From Serripes groenlandicus (Eukaryota; Mollusca; Bivalvia; Cardiida; Cardiidae), in NCBI GenBank assembly GCA_031761405.1, contig JASEVX010000005.1, positions 32,864,869-32,928,868 on the forward strand: a DNA stretch of 64,000 nt. Direction: 5' to 3'. The translations under genes and the position numbers were made by a program. Position 1 is the stretch's first letter. Every line of letters starts with the position of its first letter. This document shows positions 10,640-22,154 of this stretch, one piece after another. Under the pieces are notes generated by a model. That model did not search any database. It was not told the DNA's origin and worked only from the letters and a program-made list of their open reading frames with translations.

Positions 10640-11140
10640 GGTGGAATCATACCTTTGAAATAACGTCGCTTTTGACGTCAAAACGTACGTTTTTGCGACA
10701 ATGACAGTGTTGTTAAAGAAATCAACATTACTTCCTCATTTCAATTTGGATTCGGATAAAAAGAACTTTAAACTGAAGAGAATACAATAACCTGTATGAT
10801 AATATCAATTCAATACATCTGTTATAACAATTAACGTAACATAAAGCGACTTCAAGTAGAAATTTCGCTAGAATATTTTAACAGTAATTTGATTATTTCT
10901 AATTTATTTAAAATACGCCCGAGAGATTTTTTTAAAAATAAAACATAACATAGAATACCTATTCATCTACCATTTGCCAAACTTTCAAGCAAATCTATCG
11001 TGTCGATTTTTAATTAATCACAATGGCGTTAAGCCTCTTGTGTGCGTCGTAACGTTCACTGCGGATTTAAACATTGAGACGCATCCAGGGTAATTAAAAT
11101 GAATACTTATTTTTTCCTTATAATTATCAATTTCATTCTA
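10640..11140 (+). repeat. left arm of foldback element
   Basis: It pairs with 12980-13478 over its whole length with scattered substitutions and small gaps. The outermost ~110 bases are the best conserved, ending at TGTTGTTAAAGAAATCA. Confidence 0.85.
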
Positions 11141-12979
11141 AATTTAAGCTATCCCCTAAAGAAATAATGGTAGGTAGTATATATATGTTTCTATTTAAAG
11201 AATTAAAGTAATTACGGTCGTAAATAATTTAGCAAAAAAACAACAAAATAATATTTAGATTTGTCATATGTATAAACTGACTCGTTAACTTTCCTGTTCA
11301 ACTATATGTCACCCTTGTTTTTAGTATCGTATTTGAGATAACAGTATACAAATGTTGTTCTCAATATGCAATTTTGAGAATTTCGAAGTCTATACCTGTC
11401 ATGCAAAATTTCTTGGTATTCTATCCGTGATAATGTTGTTGTCGTTTGCGGCAAGTTTTTGATTAAATTGCAATTTGTGTATACACAGCTGCGCAGTTGT
11501 GTGTGATTAAAGGAATGACCATTACTATCTCATCCTATATTAACATCGATTTGAAGCGAATAATATAAACTCCGTCATGATATATAGTTCACAATTTTTC
11601 CTTAAATAATTTTAAAGCAAAACTTGATTTATTTAACGAACTCGCTGACTAATAATACAGTTATTACCTTACGTCTAATTTACTAACAAAAAAATGCCCT
11701 AGATATTCCTTTTAAAAGAAATCATTATAATTCAGAACACCATTATTTCTCCAATTTACTCAAATTTGTTGGAAATATATCGGGCGGACTTTTAGTAAAA
11801 CGCTATGCCGTAATACTGTTGTCGTGCGCCGGTACGCGCATTGTGGAACTGCAAATGAAACACAGTCACCCACCCCTTCTTCTATCTTTCTTTTTTTACT
11901 CCATATGTCCCCGTTATTTTAAAACTACCGGTACTTCGTTTTGTCTTGAGAATTGTTTTTTACCCTAAACCCAAATTTCAGGACAAGCTATTGGGTTGAT
12001 TTTAAGTAAATCACAATGCCATAACACTGTAGAAGATCACACCTTTGGTCACATGTTCGTACCTAATTACTTGTGTTGTCGACACACTTCCAATAATAAA
12101 ACAAAATGTATCATTACCCGACTATACACTGTCTACAATTTCTAAACACCTGTGCAATGACATCGAAGGCTCACTACATAGTGCAGACAACGATGTGATA
12201 GCACTCCACGGGATATGTATGTAGACAATAATAGTGGGTTATTTACCCAAACTATACAGGAAAATATTGTCAATAAACACCTGTCAAACAGCTCTAGGTT
12301 GAATTGAACTGCGGAGCTGTGTGAATACAATCAAGTCAAAACTTTCATAAAATCTTGTACATAAGGTTTTCCAAAGGGAAGAAAGTGAAATAGTTATTCT
12401 CGATGTTTTATCATATAAATTGTTTCCTTAAATAACAAAAGCATAATCACGGATAGAATAGATAGAAAGCTTTGCATGCTGTTCAGTTATAATCTTTGAA
12501 GTTCTGAAACTTGCTTTTTGCCTGATTGAGAGAAACGCATTCTGTATTTACTGTTATCTGAAAATACATCACAAAATACCTAGAGTGACAAATATGAAAG
12601 TAATAATAAAATATATTAACAATTTCTTCCATGATAATTCTGACGATGCTCTTGTTTGAAGAATTTCGTATCAGAAATGTTGGGTTATGTAAAATCATGA
12701 AACTTCATGTTATATCGAATTACTATTTGATGTTCCCGTATCAATTTGTTTAGGTAAATGTATGTATGTAAATGATTACATGTATTCGAATAAGTGAAAT
12801 AAAATGTAATGTATAAAAACTGCAAGCGACGGTTTGAGACTAATACATGTACTAATACTAATACATGGAATGTGAAAAAATGATTTAACAGATAAACAGC
12901 GAAGTAGACAGGTCAATTTATATAAAACATATTTAATATTTAAAGGAGTATAATAGATATAATTTACCACTTTCGTAAA

Positions 12980-13478
12980 AGAATAAAATTGATTATTTTT
13001 ATGAAAAATCGGGAGTTCATTTTAATAACCCTGGGTACGTTTCAATTTAAATTCCGCATTGTACGGTTTGTCGCGTGACAGAGCTTTAACGTCATTGCGA
13101 TTTACTAAAGATCTGCACGATAGATTTTCTTGAAACTTTGGTAAATGGTAGACAAAGGGTTGTTCTAAATTATATAAGTTTTTAAAAAAAATCTCTCGGG
13201 CGAATTTTTAATAAATTTGAAATAACCGAATTACTGTTAAAATATTTTAGCGAAAGTTTCATTTTTACTCCCCTTATGTTACGTTAATTGTCTTGGCAGT
13301 TGTATGGAAATTACATCACTACGTAGGTAATTTTATTTTCTTCGGTCTGGTATTAACTGTTTCCAAATACCACTTCAAACGAGAAAGCCTTGGTGATTTC
13401 TTTAACAACACTGTCATTGTCGCAAAAAACGTACGTTTTGACGTCAAAACGACGTTATTTCAAAGGTATGATTCCACC
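12980..13478 (-). repeat. right arm of foldback element
   Basis: It is the inverted counterpart of the left arm. The outer part contains GACGTCAAAACG and GGTATGATTCCACC next to TTAA. Confidence 0.85.
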
Positions 13479-13656
13479 TTAAAGGCCTTGATCGGACAAC
13501 GGCGCATGCTGATCTGAGTCCCAAGCGCGGCGGCCTCGTTATCCAAGGATTCCTGATATTTATGTGAAAGCGGGTTAAAAAAAAATCGGACCTCTCCATA
13601 AACTCAGCTTGTGTTCACTTTGAGTATCGAGGAAGCAGACATCGAAAGGGATTAGT

Positions 13657-13870
13657 TTAACTCTTTCAGCGCCGAATTGTTTAAAGTAGACTCTTACATG
13701 GTCAAAATCGGGTGTGTCCATTTCTCAATTTATGAAAGTTTGGGACTAATTTGGTAACTAAAAGGCAAACAATGCTGATTTCAGGTGAGACAGCTCGTTA
13801 CGAGCTGACTCACCTGAATCTGCATTGTTTGCACAAACCTCAATATTGCCTGTGGCGCTGAAAGAGTTAA
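13657..13870. mobile_element. MITE-B copy 3
   Basis: TTAACTCTTTCAGCGCCG to CGCTGAAAGAGTTAA, with TTAA on both sides. The inner palindrome is at 13765-13832 with core CAGCTCGTTACGAGCTG. Orientation is inverted relative to the copy at 9366: GTTTAAAGTAGACTCTTACA lies at the left here and at the right there. Confidence 0.88.
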
Positions 13871-13904
13871 ACAGTTTAGATTTTGTTTATTCTGTTGAGG
13901 TTTT

Positions 13905-14100
13905 ACGCATTTTCCAACCTTATTTCAGCTTTATCGCTTTGACAGTTCAATTATTCATGATCCCCGGGTAAACTAGCCAGTATTAGGCTACGAAATGGGC
14001 CTTGCCAAGGGCACTCAACCATGACAGCCGCGACAAAGGATCGAACCCTGGACGCCCAGTTCCAAAAACCTCGTCGCTAACCATTCGGCCAGGTCGGATT
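13905..14100 (-). repeat. SINE-3 copy
   Basis: Minus-strand reading: tRNA-like head GGCCGAATGGTTAGCGACG, B box GGGTTCGATCC, body GAGTGCCCTTGGCAAGGCCC, one copy of the segment that forms the 47-bp unit at 2259 (TAGCCTAATACTGGCTAGTT), then the SINE tail (GATAAAGCTGAAATAAGG). It is the single-unit reference for the expansion. Confidence 0.65.
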
Positions 14101-14374
14101 CCTATAAGTTGTTAGATCCTGCTTCACAGCAGATGTGCAAACAATAATAACGTGTTTCCCATGGCGCAGCATAAATGATAAACTACTTCTATCAAAAGTT
14201 GACATATGATTACATTTGAAGGAGAGGTCAGCGAGATATGGTATATTTAGATCAATGATAACACGGAGTTCAATCAGATTATACTGTCAGTGAATCAAAA
14301 AGCTACTATGCTATAAAAGAAAGAATTAGCAAGGAGATAGACGTGAATCTAGATAAACACAGATTTTGGAAATA

Positions 14375-14644
14375 TTAACCCTTTCCCCATATAGTACATC
14401 CAATCTGCAGCAGCAGAACAAACTATGGAAACTTTCTTCAAATGAAGTAATTAATATTGGATAAAGTTGAAAACAATGCGGCGAAATGAAAGATCAAATA
14501 TTGAATAAAGTTGGAAAAAAAAATGTGGCAAATTGAGAAATTGCTCATTATGAGCAATTTCTTATTTTGTCACAATGTTTTCAAAAGTCGTCTGTGATCT
14601 GCTGCAGATGAATTTAGATTCGTCTGTATGTGGGACAGGGTTAA
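14375..14644. mobile_element. MITE-A copy, slightly long
   Basis: TTAACCCTTTCCCCATATAG to GTATGTGGGACAGGGTTAA. The inner part shows a partial duplication of the GTTGAAAAC/AATGAGG arm (about 14467-14530) before the hairpin GAAATTGCTCATTATGAGC. Confidence 0.75.
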
Positions 14645-14690
14645 ACGACATGTCTTGATCGCTATCTTTTGACCAACCCCTACGTTGGAT

Positions 14691-14920
14691 TTAACCCTTT
14701 CCCTCATACGACAATTCTTCAGCAGACGACTTTGAACATATTTTGTCAAAAAATAGAAAATCTTTATAATTGAATGGATAACCTATGACTAAAAGTGGAA
14801 AACATTGTGGCAAAAGGAGAAATTGCTCGTTTTGAGTAATTTCTTCTTTTGTCACTATGTTTTCAAAAAGCCGTCTGCTGCAGAGGCGTCAGAAAGCGTC
14901 TATATGAGGGAAAGGGTCAA
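14691..14920. mobile_element. MITE-A copy
   Basis: TTAACCCTTTCCCTCATACG to TATATGAGGGAAAGGGTCAA. The arms CAGACGACTTTGAACATAT and GTCTGCTGCAGAGGCGTCAG flank a hairpin with loop GTTTT (GCTCGTTTTGAGT). Confidence 0.85.
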
Positions 14921-15390
14921 CTGCGCTAGGAGAAAACCTATCCCAAGCACTTGCGAGGTCGTTTGATGTTAATCAACCTAATGGCGGTGATCACAACTTC
15001 ACCATCTCAAATAACATTTCCCTTGCAACATTTCCAACTCTGCATACAGTTTATACTCCAACGTTTCCAGGTGTTTAATTTCTCTTTGAAACAGAACAGT
15101 ATCACAGCGTACGATTCTAACATTTTCATATCACGGAAAAGAAAGTTTTTTCTTACGACGAGGCCGATTAATCTACATTATGATGAGAACATCAAGATTA
15201 ACATTTCATTTACATATTAATCTTAACTATTATTATAACGTAGACTATCAATTAATATCAGTTCGTTTAACACTCGCCTTTAGCATTTAACTGTTAACCT
15301 GATATAGTGTGATGAAAGCTGAAAACATAATTTGACAAAGGGAAAATTATCATTATTTAAAAGTTTGTAAAAATCGTCAGATGCAGGGCG
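14921..15390. other. unassigned sequence
   Basis: An 89-residue plus frame (14951-15220) has no domain. The sequence is AT-rich with no element ends. Confidence 0.25.
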
Positions 15391-15391
15391 T

Positions 15392-15540
15392 CTTAACCCT
15401 TTCCCACATTCAACAAGTATACAGCGGACGACTTTGAAAACACAATGAAAAAAATACGGGAAAAAATATATAAATGGTGGTATAATTACTGAAAAGAGTT
15501 GAAAATATTGTGGCAAAAGAAGAAATTGCTTGTTTTGATA
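15392..15540. mobile_element. MITE-A left half, cut by microsatellite
   Basis: TTAACCCTTTCCCACATTCA, CAGCGGACGACTTTGAAAAC and AGAAATTGCTTGTTTTGA. The right half is replaced by the CATACA/CATATA tract. Confidence 0.65.
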
Positions 15541-15569
15541 TATAAATTTATATTACATGTATATTATAC

Positions 15570-15835
15570 ACAAATATATACAATTATAGATACATACACA
15601 TATACATACACATATACATACACATATACATATACATATACATACACATATACATACACATATACATACACATATACATACACATATACATACACATATA
15701 CAAACACCTATATACACACATAAACATACACATATACATACATATATACATGCATCTATGCACATAAATACATACATACACATATAAATACATTTATGCA
15801 CATACATACATACACATATATAGACATGTAAACCA
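15570..15835. repeat. ACATAC/ACATAT microsatellite
   Basis: A 12-base (ACATACACATAT) periodic tract, well ordered to about 15705 and then imperfect. Frames through it on both strands are artefacts of a stop-free repeat. Confidence 0.92.
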
Positions 15836-15997
15836 ATACTAATACTGATAATACTATTGTTATTGTTATTGATCCATACATCATTTATTAATATTCAGAA
15901 TGTATAAGTGCAAGAAAATATAATTAAACAATTATTAGACAAATTACAATACAAAGAGAAGGGACAATGATCATTATCATACATTCTCTATTAATAT

Positions 15998-16223
15998 TAG
16001 CCGTCCCACGAGAAAACCAACATTGTGGACTCTGCGTATTGTATCGACCCAGATCATTCCGTCTCAGGGGAATAGAGGTATAGAGTAATGATTCCTGAAA
16101 CAGAAAATCCACAGGAGGCGAAACGTGTATGTCCGGATTAGCCTGCGCGGCATGCTTAGGCTGATCCGGGTCGAAACTTTCCGCAGTGTCCACAATGTTA
16201 GTTTTTCTCGTGGTACGGCTCAT
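15998..16223 (-). mobile_element. MITE-E copy, internally shortened
   Basis: Ends TAGCCGTCCCACGAGAAAAC and TTTTTCTCGTGGTACGGCTC. The central GCGCAG hairpin segment is deleted (ATCGACCCAGATC joins directly to ATTCCGTCTCAGG). Confidence 0.8.
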
Positions 16224-16729
16224 ATATATAAACCCCATCTTCTCATACAGCTTCAATATTTTACGACTTCCCTGGTGATTAGATTAGAAAAAGTTATTTA
16301 GTGGTTCATCATGTGTAAATTCGTCCTACAACAATAACGTTATATGTCTACTTTACATATCAAAAGGTTTCGTTTTCTGCATATTGATTTAAGCGCCTAA
16401 TTTAAAGGGCGTATTACATTTATTTGTAAGTTAGCACATGACTTATTAACACTTAACACAAAGGTCATAATAATTCACGAAGTTATTGCAGCTGACACAC
16501 CATTGAATTAATTCAAAATGGATGTAATTATTACCTTTCACAAGATGTAGGAAAGTGTTTTTGGAATAACTTGTTTTCATTGAATTACGGAACTGCAAAC
16601 AACTTTTCTTTGGAATGCAAATCTTGATCAGTTTGCACATAGTGTAACTGTACTCGAATCGTGTTATTCGTTGTACACATTTCGCCTAGCTAGCAAAATA
16701 ATCCTAGAATGTAATGTTCAAATCAAGAG
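16224..16729. other. unassigned sequence
   Basis: AT-rich; no gene or element recognised. Confidence 0.25.
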
Positions 16730-16955
16730 TTAACCCTTTCCCACATACAACAAATCTGCAGCAGACGACTTTGAAAACATTAGGGCAAAAACATGATTTT
16801 AATAAATAAGAGTTTTATCATTAATTATAGTTGAAAATATTATGGCAAAAGGAGAAATTGCTCTTTTTGAGCAATTTCTTCTTTTGTCACCATGTTTTCA
16901 AAAACCCGTCTGCTGCAGAGGCGTCAGAAAGCGTCTATATGAGGGAAAGGGTTAA
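16730..16955. mobile_element. MITE-A copy, nearly canonical
   Basis: TTAACCCTTTCCCACATACA, CTGCAGCAGACGACTTTGAA, hairpin AAGGAGAAATTGCTC / GAGCAATTTCTTCTT, AAAACCCGTCTGCTGCAGAG, then GCGTCTATATGAGGG and AAAGGGTTAA. TTAA lies at both outer edges. It serves as the reference copy for the family architecture: outer ends, subterminal GTCTGCTGCAG pair, central hairpin. Confidence 0.9.
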
Positions 16956-16974
16956 CGATAAAAACCCGGAATTA

Positions 16975-17175
16975 AGGTTAACTATTTGATGCATCCCCAA
17001 CAAACGACAATTGCAAAGAAAGAATTGCTCATTTTGAGAAAGTTATCATTTTGTCAGTATTGTTGTCATCTCTATTAAAAAAGTATACACTGCTTTATAC
17101 AGTTTCTACCTAGTTGTACATAGATGTTATCAAAATAATGTTCTGCAAAAGGCTTAAATGTGGTATAGGATCAAC
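16975..17175. mobile_element. decayed MITE-A-like sequence
   Basis: GAATTGCTCATTTTGAG, TTATCATTTTGTCA and a distant AAATGTGGTATAGGATCAA are in A-family order but heavily mutated. Confidence 0.35.
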
Positions 17176-17526
17176 TTAAGGTTACATATATTTTGTTCAA
17201 TACAAGTGAAAAAGTATAAGCAATGAATAATTCAAACTGAAAAGGGTTTTAATGAAAGCGTATATAAAGTGTATTTCCTGATTGGAAAGGGCTAAAGCGA
17301 TATCTATGTCACAGCTGCACGTGTTCACATTGCAGTTTCCGAAACTCCTTGTAGCAGTGCACGGTTTCATGACAGCTTAAGTGTATATAGCATCTATAGT
17401 ACTATTTCCGTGTAGTAAATTACTTGTATCAAGTGATCTTCACATGCATTTTCTTAGTTGATTCATATACATGAGACCCTGTCTAGCGATATAGGTACTA
17501 TTGACTCTCAGATTTTGCAACAGTAA

Positions 17527-17703
17527 CGCCCCTTTCCATCATGGAGACGCTTTCTGATTAATCCGCTGCAGGTAACTATTACAAACATAGTGGCAAAGGG
17601 AAGAAATTGCTCCTTTTGTCACATATGTTTTCGACTCTTTTCAGAAATAACATATTTTCAAAGTTGTCTGCTGTAAATGTGTTTTATGTGAAACATGATT
17701 AAG
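17527..17703. mobile_element. decayed MITE-A
   Basis: CCCCTTTCCATCATGGAGAC, ACGCTTTCTGATTAATCCG, ACATAGTGGCAAAGGGAAG, GTTGTCTGCTGTAAATG and AACATGATTAAGG. The hairpin is collapsed to one arm. Confidence 0.5.
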
Positions 17704-17831
17704 GTTGTGGGTTTGATGCATTGATGTCTTAACCACATAAAGTCAGACAGTGAAGATTCAGTTGAGATTGTGTGTATGTATGCACATGAGTCATTATTGT
17801 ACTCACATAAAATAAGATCCCAAATCGACAG

Positions 17832-18079
17832 ATGAGCCTTCCAGCGAGAAAGCCAACATTGTGGACTTTGCGAAAAGTATCGACATGCCGCACAGGCTTA
17901 CCCGGACAGACACCTTTAGCCTCCTGTGGATTTTCTGTTTCAGGAATCATTACTCTATAACTCTATCCACCCTAGACGAATGTGTCGGCCCGGATCAGTC
18001 TGCGCGGACTGCACGGGCCGATATGGGTCGATACATTACGCAGATGCCATAATGTTGGTTTTCTCACGGGACTGCTCAG
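17832..18079 (+). mobile_element. MITE-E copy
   Basis: Ends ATGAGCCTTCCAGCGAGAAA and GGTTTTCTCACGGGACTGCT. It contains ACTTTGCGAAAAGTATCGAC, CCTCCTGTGGATTTTCTG and a GCGCGGACTGC segment. Small frames in it repeat in other copies and are not genes. Confidence 0.8.
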
Positions 18080-18164
18080 ATGTGGCTCAAACGATTTTCT
18101 ACGGTCGGTACAAGTTCCTATTGAAGCAAAGGTTCTGACGAGCGTTTACCTGTTTGAAAAGTAA

Positions 18165-18425
18165 TACAACACCATGCCCGATTCATTGGCGGTAAGGCAG
18201 CAGCGTCCGCCATGTCACCTGTAAACCAGGGTTCGATTGAGGGCCGGCTCATACCAAATGCCCGGATGCATCTTGAATGACCCTCTATCAGATTCCTTCA
18301 AGCCATGTTGATTGGTCGAAAAACATGGCCACCAGGGGGGCGGGGCTATTTTGCCTTTAAAAACTTAAAAACTCTTCATGAATGGTAGTGACGGCTTCTC
18401 TCATTTGCGCCCAGGAGTGCATTGC
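18165..18425 (+). repeat. SINE-5-like region with a CTCF-like word
   Basis: A tRNA-like stretch (GGCGGTAAGGCAGCAGCGTC, then ACCAGGGTTCGATTG as B-box region) is followed by a GC-richer body. The distal part AATGGTAGTGACGGCTTCT...GCGCCCAGG resembles 56637-56672, which also follows a tRNA-like head. Head decay is considerable. Confidence 0.4.
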
Positions 18426-18429
18426 GACA

Positions 18430-18770
18430 GATCCTATTGTGTTATGATAAGCGTATTACTTGTACTGGTCTAGTAAAACATCAATCACCGTGCTATGACA
18501 TAACTAGTGTTGACAGCGATGATAAGCACTATTCAAAGATAGAAAGTCATAAAAGCAACAACAATAACCAGTACAATATATTCACCAGGCCATGTAAGTG
18601 GTACTCGAACTTACAAATAGGCGAGTCGTTAAAATGATAAAAATCGACTGTTGACGTTAAACTGTTTTCACAGACAATCGCTTTTTCGACTTATCGATAG
18701 TGACTACAGTTTCACAACAAGTCGTAAACTAGGAAAATGCTTGCAATGAACGCTTTCGACGTCTTTTTCC
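18430..18770. other. unassigned sequence
   Basis: No element or domain recognised. A 71-residue plus frame (18422-18637) is not similar to anything I know. Confidence 0.25.
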
Positions 18771-18774
18771 TGCG

Positions 18775-18996
18775 TAATGTATCGACCAGATCAGCCTGCG
18801 CTGTCCGCGCAGGCTGATCCGGCCGACACATTCCGTCTTAGGGGGATATATGTATAGAGTAATTATTCCTGAAACAGAAAATCCACAGGAGGCGAAAAGT
18901 GTCTATCCGGGTAAGCCTGTGCGGCATGCTTAGGCTGATACGGGTCCATACTTTACGCAGAGTCCACACTCTTGGTTTTCTCGCGGACGGCTCATA
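18775..18996 (-). mobile_element. MITE-E copy lacking left terminal repeat
   Basis: It starts at TGCGTAATGTATCGACCAGA without the GAGCCGTCCC end, includes the CTGCGCTGTCCGCGCAGGCT hairpin, and ends TTCTCGCGGACGGCTCAT. Confidence 0.75.
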
Positions 18997-18999
18997 TTT

Positions 19000-19332
19000 A
19001 TGCTTAGGCTGATCCGGGTATTGAGTGTTTACACCTGACCACAACAATTTTACTTTCATTTATAGAGATGTCCATAGCTTTGAAAGGGTGATTTATCAAA
19101 ACCTCGTCTGCCCCAGACTACAACCCGGACACACACAATTCGCTGATCTAAATATCGATGTAAATTGTATGAATAATCGACCAGACATAAGGTCCATGAA
19201 ACAAGTTGTAACTACAGCTTTACAAAACGTGGGACAGATGCTCGCATGTGAACGAGTGTAATTGTCAAAGGTAAATATTTTTGTAATCATATAGGTCGAT
19301 GATAGAGTTTGTATGTGGGAAAGGGTTTTAAA
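19000..19332. other. mostly unassigned; MITE-A right end at 19309-19331
   Basis: A GTTTGTATGTGGGAAAGGGT end of the A family is visible without a matching left side. The two opposing short frames (19025-19261, 19096-19290) overlap each other and have no domain. Confidence 0.35.
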
Positions 19333-19425
19333 TAAGGGTCGTCTGGCGATGATATCATCACATGACTCATTGGATATAAAAATATATCCTTTACCTTCAT
19401 TGAAAACATTGAACTTTCAAACTAT

Positions 19426-19663
19426 TTAATCCTTTCTCTTACATGGACGCTTTTTGACGGATTTGCAGAAGACGCCATTTTACAACATTGCGGCAAAAGT
19501 AGAAAACGCTCATAATGAGCATTGTATCCCTTTGCCACAATGTTTTCAACTCAATTCAATAGTAATACATTAATTAATTTAATTTATAGAAATGTTCTAA
19601 TTGTTGTCTAAATGTTTTCAAAGTCGTCTGCTGCAGAGTTGTTGTATGTGGGGGAAGGTAAAA
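19426..19663. mobile_element. MITE-A copy bordering satellite
   Basis: TTAATCCTTTCTCTTACATG, GACGCTTTTTGACGGATTTG, a hairpin around CGCTCATAATGAGC, GTCGTCTGCTGCAGAG and TGTATGTGGGGGAAGGTAAA. The 46-bp satellite begins 8 bases after it. Confidence 0.7.
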
Positions 19664-19670
19664 CAATATC

Positions 19671-20875
19671 ATAAGGAATATTGCATACACTATTAATGCA
19701 ATGTTCGCTGTCAAACATAAGGAATATTGCATACACTATTAATGCAATGTTCGCTGTCAAACATAAGGAATATTGAATACACTATTAATGCAATGTTCGC
19801 TGTCAAACATAAGGAATATTGCATACACTATTAATGCAATGTTCGCTGTCAAACATAAGGAATATTGAATACACTATTAATGCAATGTTCGCTGTCAAAC
19901 ATAAGGAATATTGCATACACTATTAATGCAATGTTCGCTGTCAAACATAAGGAATATTGCATACACTATTAATGCAATGTTCGCTGTCAAACATAAGGAA
20001 TATTGCATACACTATTAATGCAATGTTCGCTGTCAAACATAAGGAATATTGCATACACTATTAATGCAATGTTCGCTGTCAAACATAAGGAATATTGCAT
20101 ACACTATTAATGCAATGTTCGCTGTCAAACATAAGGAATATTGCATACACTATTAATGCAATGTTCGCTGTCAAACATAAGGAATATTGCATACACTATT
20201 AATGCAATGTTCGCTGTCAAACATAAGGAATATTGCATACACTATTAATGCAATGTTCGCTGTCAAACATAAGGAATATTGCATACACTATTAATGCAAT
20301 GTTCGCTGTCAAACATAAGGAATATTGAATACACTATTAATGCAATGTTCGCTGTCAAACATAAGGAATATTGAATACACTATTAATGCAATGTTCGCTG
20401 TCAAACATAAGGAATATTGCATACACTATTAATGCAATGTTCGCTGTCAAACATAAGGAATATTGCATACACTATTAATGCAATGTTCGCTGTCAAACAT
20501 AAGGAATATTGCATACACTATTAATGCAATGTCCGCTGTCTAACATAAGGAATATTGCATACACTATTAATGCAATGTCCGCTGTCTAACATAAGGAATA
20601 TTGCATACACTATTAATGCAATGTCCGCTGTCTAACATAAGGAATATTGCATACACTATTAATGCAATGTCCGCTGTCAAACATAAGGAATATTGCATAC
20701 ACTATTAATGCAATGTTCGCTGTCAAACATAAGGAATATTGCATACACTATTAATGCAATGTTCGCTGTCAAACATAAGGAATATTGCATACACTATTAA
20801 TGCAATGTTCGCTGTCTAACATAAGGAATATTGCATACACTATTAATGCAATGTTCGCTGTCAAACATAAGGAAT
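19671..20875. repeat. 46-bp satellite, 26 units plus partial
   Basis: Unit ATAAGGAATATTGCATACAC...GTTCGCTGTCAAAC repeats every 46 bases from 19671 to a truncated 27th start at 20867 with no length change. Most units contain the inverted pair TTGCAT / ATGCAA around a 9-base loop. Units 3, 5, 15 and 16 carry TTGAAT. Units 19-22 (about 20499-20682) share GTCCGCTGTC, a local block of homogenisation. Confidence 0.97.
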
Positions 20876-20937
20876 AGCGAGGTTTAAAACATAACGTTTG
20901 CGATGACTATCTAGTACGGTGAGTATTGTTATCCAAA

Positions 20938-21272
20938 CAGGGGTGTAGCTCCCGTAAGGCACTGTAGGCACGTGCCTACACATTTTTTCTCAAAATGCCC
21001 CGAAATGCAGCTGCGGCGATAGACATCTGCGTAATGTATCGACCAGATCAGCCTGCGCTGTCCGCGCAGACTGATCCGGCCGACACATTCCGTCTTAGGA
21101 GGATAGATGTATAGAGTAGTTATTCCTGAAACAGAAAATCCACGAAAACTGTCTATCCGGGTAGGCCTGTATGGCATGCTTAGGCTGATCCGGGTCGATA
21201 CTTTACGCAGAGTCCACACTGTTGATTTTCTCACAAGACGGACTACACATTGATTGTTGCAAAGCTACGTCC
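20938..21272 (-). mobile_element. hAT-like shell carrying MITE-E
   Basis: Outer ends CAGGGGTGTAGCT and AGCTACGTCCCTG are inverted repeats. The inside holds GGCACTGTAGGCACGTGCC, AATGCAGCTGCGGCGATAGA, then MITE-E from TGCGTAATGTATCGACC to CTCACAAGACGG, then CTACACATTGATTGTTGCAA. The arrangement is the same, reversed, as 42710-43030. I cannot see a clear target duplication here. Confidence 0.7.
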
Positions 21273-21274
21273 CT

Positions 21275-22150
21275 GGCAAAGATGTATTTTAAAACTGTTA
21301 TCCCGCTGAAATCCTACATTTGGAATCGGCACAATTTGTTATAACAGGAACTTACACAATTATAGTTGGCTGTTTATGCTACATAGTGATACATAAGACA
21401 GCGAACAACGTAGACCAACATGAAACTGTATGAATGTTCAGACATATTTTAGTCTATACTGTTCGCACAAGTGGCCTCTCATTCGCGTACAACACATGTT
21501 GTTTACAATCGTGTAAAGGAGACAAATGGTTGATTACATATCGCCAATAGGTGAAAGTGTTTTTAAAGCATCGTCAACTTTCAAACACATCGATATGGCT
21601 CTCACAAGCTTAAAGCAATTTCGTAGACAAACAAAAGTCCCTATATCACTAAATAGAGACATTTTCCAAATCAGCCGTCATTGTTTTCTTTCAAAAGTAT
21701 CAGCGGTATTCATGTAGGAAAACGATTCGACACTAGAAAAACATTGCACAGATTTGCAATAATATTTTCATTGTCCAAAATGGAGCAGAATCGATTAGGC
21801 TCACCGCATGGCATGTAGTGCGCCATTTTGTCTTTGTGACATCGAGTGACGCCACCTATCGGCAAACAATGCCGGGTCAATAGAGTTATCGCGCTCGATC
21901 GTAAATGGCATTGCGTTATAAAAATAGCTTAAGGGACTGGGGTAATTGAAATTTTATAGTAACAAGTATCAAGTGTTTGAACAGGGTAATGACTGTGTGA
22001 ACTATTGGGAAAGGTTCCCAGGTTACTGAAGCAACTGGGACAGAAAAGGACACAACTCAAATTGAATCAGGAGTAGGAATACCATATTCAAACTAACATC
22101 CCAGTCATCACTCTTGTATATTGGGAATATATTCATTATCTTTCAATCCT
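21275..22150. other. unassigned sequence
   Basis: Frame 21526-21717 has no domain. The region 21295-21440 (ATCCCGCTGAAATCC, CTATACTGTTCGCAC) shares loose phrases with 5190 and 6238. No element ends were found. Confidence 0.25.
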
Positions 22151-22154
22151 ACAC

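Larger units (their letters stand above)
10640..13478. mobile_element. long foldback DNA element with ~500-bp inverted arms
   Basis: The left arm (10640 to about 11140) and right arm (about 12980 to 13478) are inverted copies. Both start TTAAGGTGGAATCATACC, then ATAACGTCG, TTTTGACGTCAAAACGTACG, TGCGACAATGACAGTGTTG, TTAACGTAACATAA, CGCCCGAGAGATTTTTT, AATCTATCGTG and CCAGGGT in the same order. TTAA flanks both sides (10636-10639, 13479-13482). The ~1.84-kb interior is AT-rich without a transposase frame, so the element is non-autonomous. TTAA fits piggyBac-like or Kolobok-like mobilisation; I cannot choose. Arm divergence suggests an old insertion. Confidence 0.85.

Noticed and set aside
15499..15807. 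TY- and CM-repeat frames on both strands
   Set aside because: They are ACATAC microsatellite artefacts.
19671..20875. CRISPR-like appearance of a regular repeat array
   Set aside because: The whole 46-bp unit is repeated with no unique spacers, and the sequence is eukaryotic.
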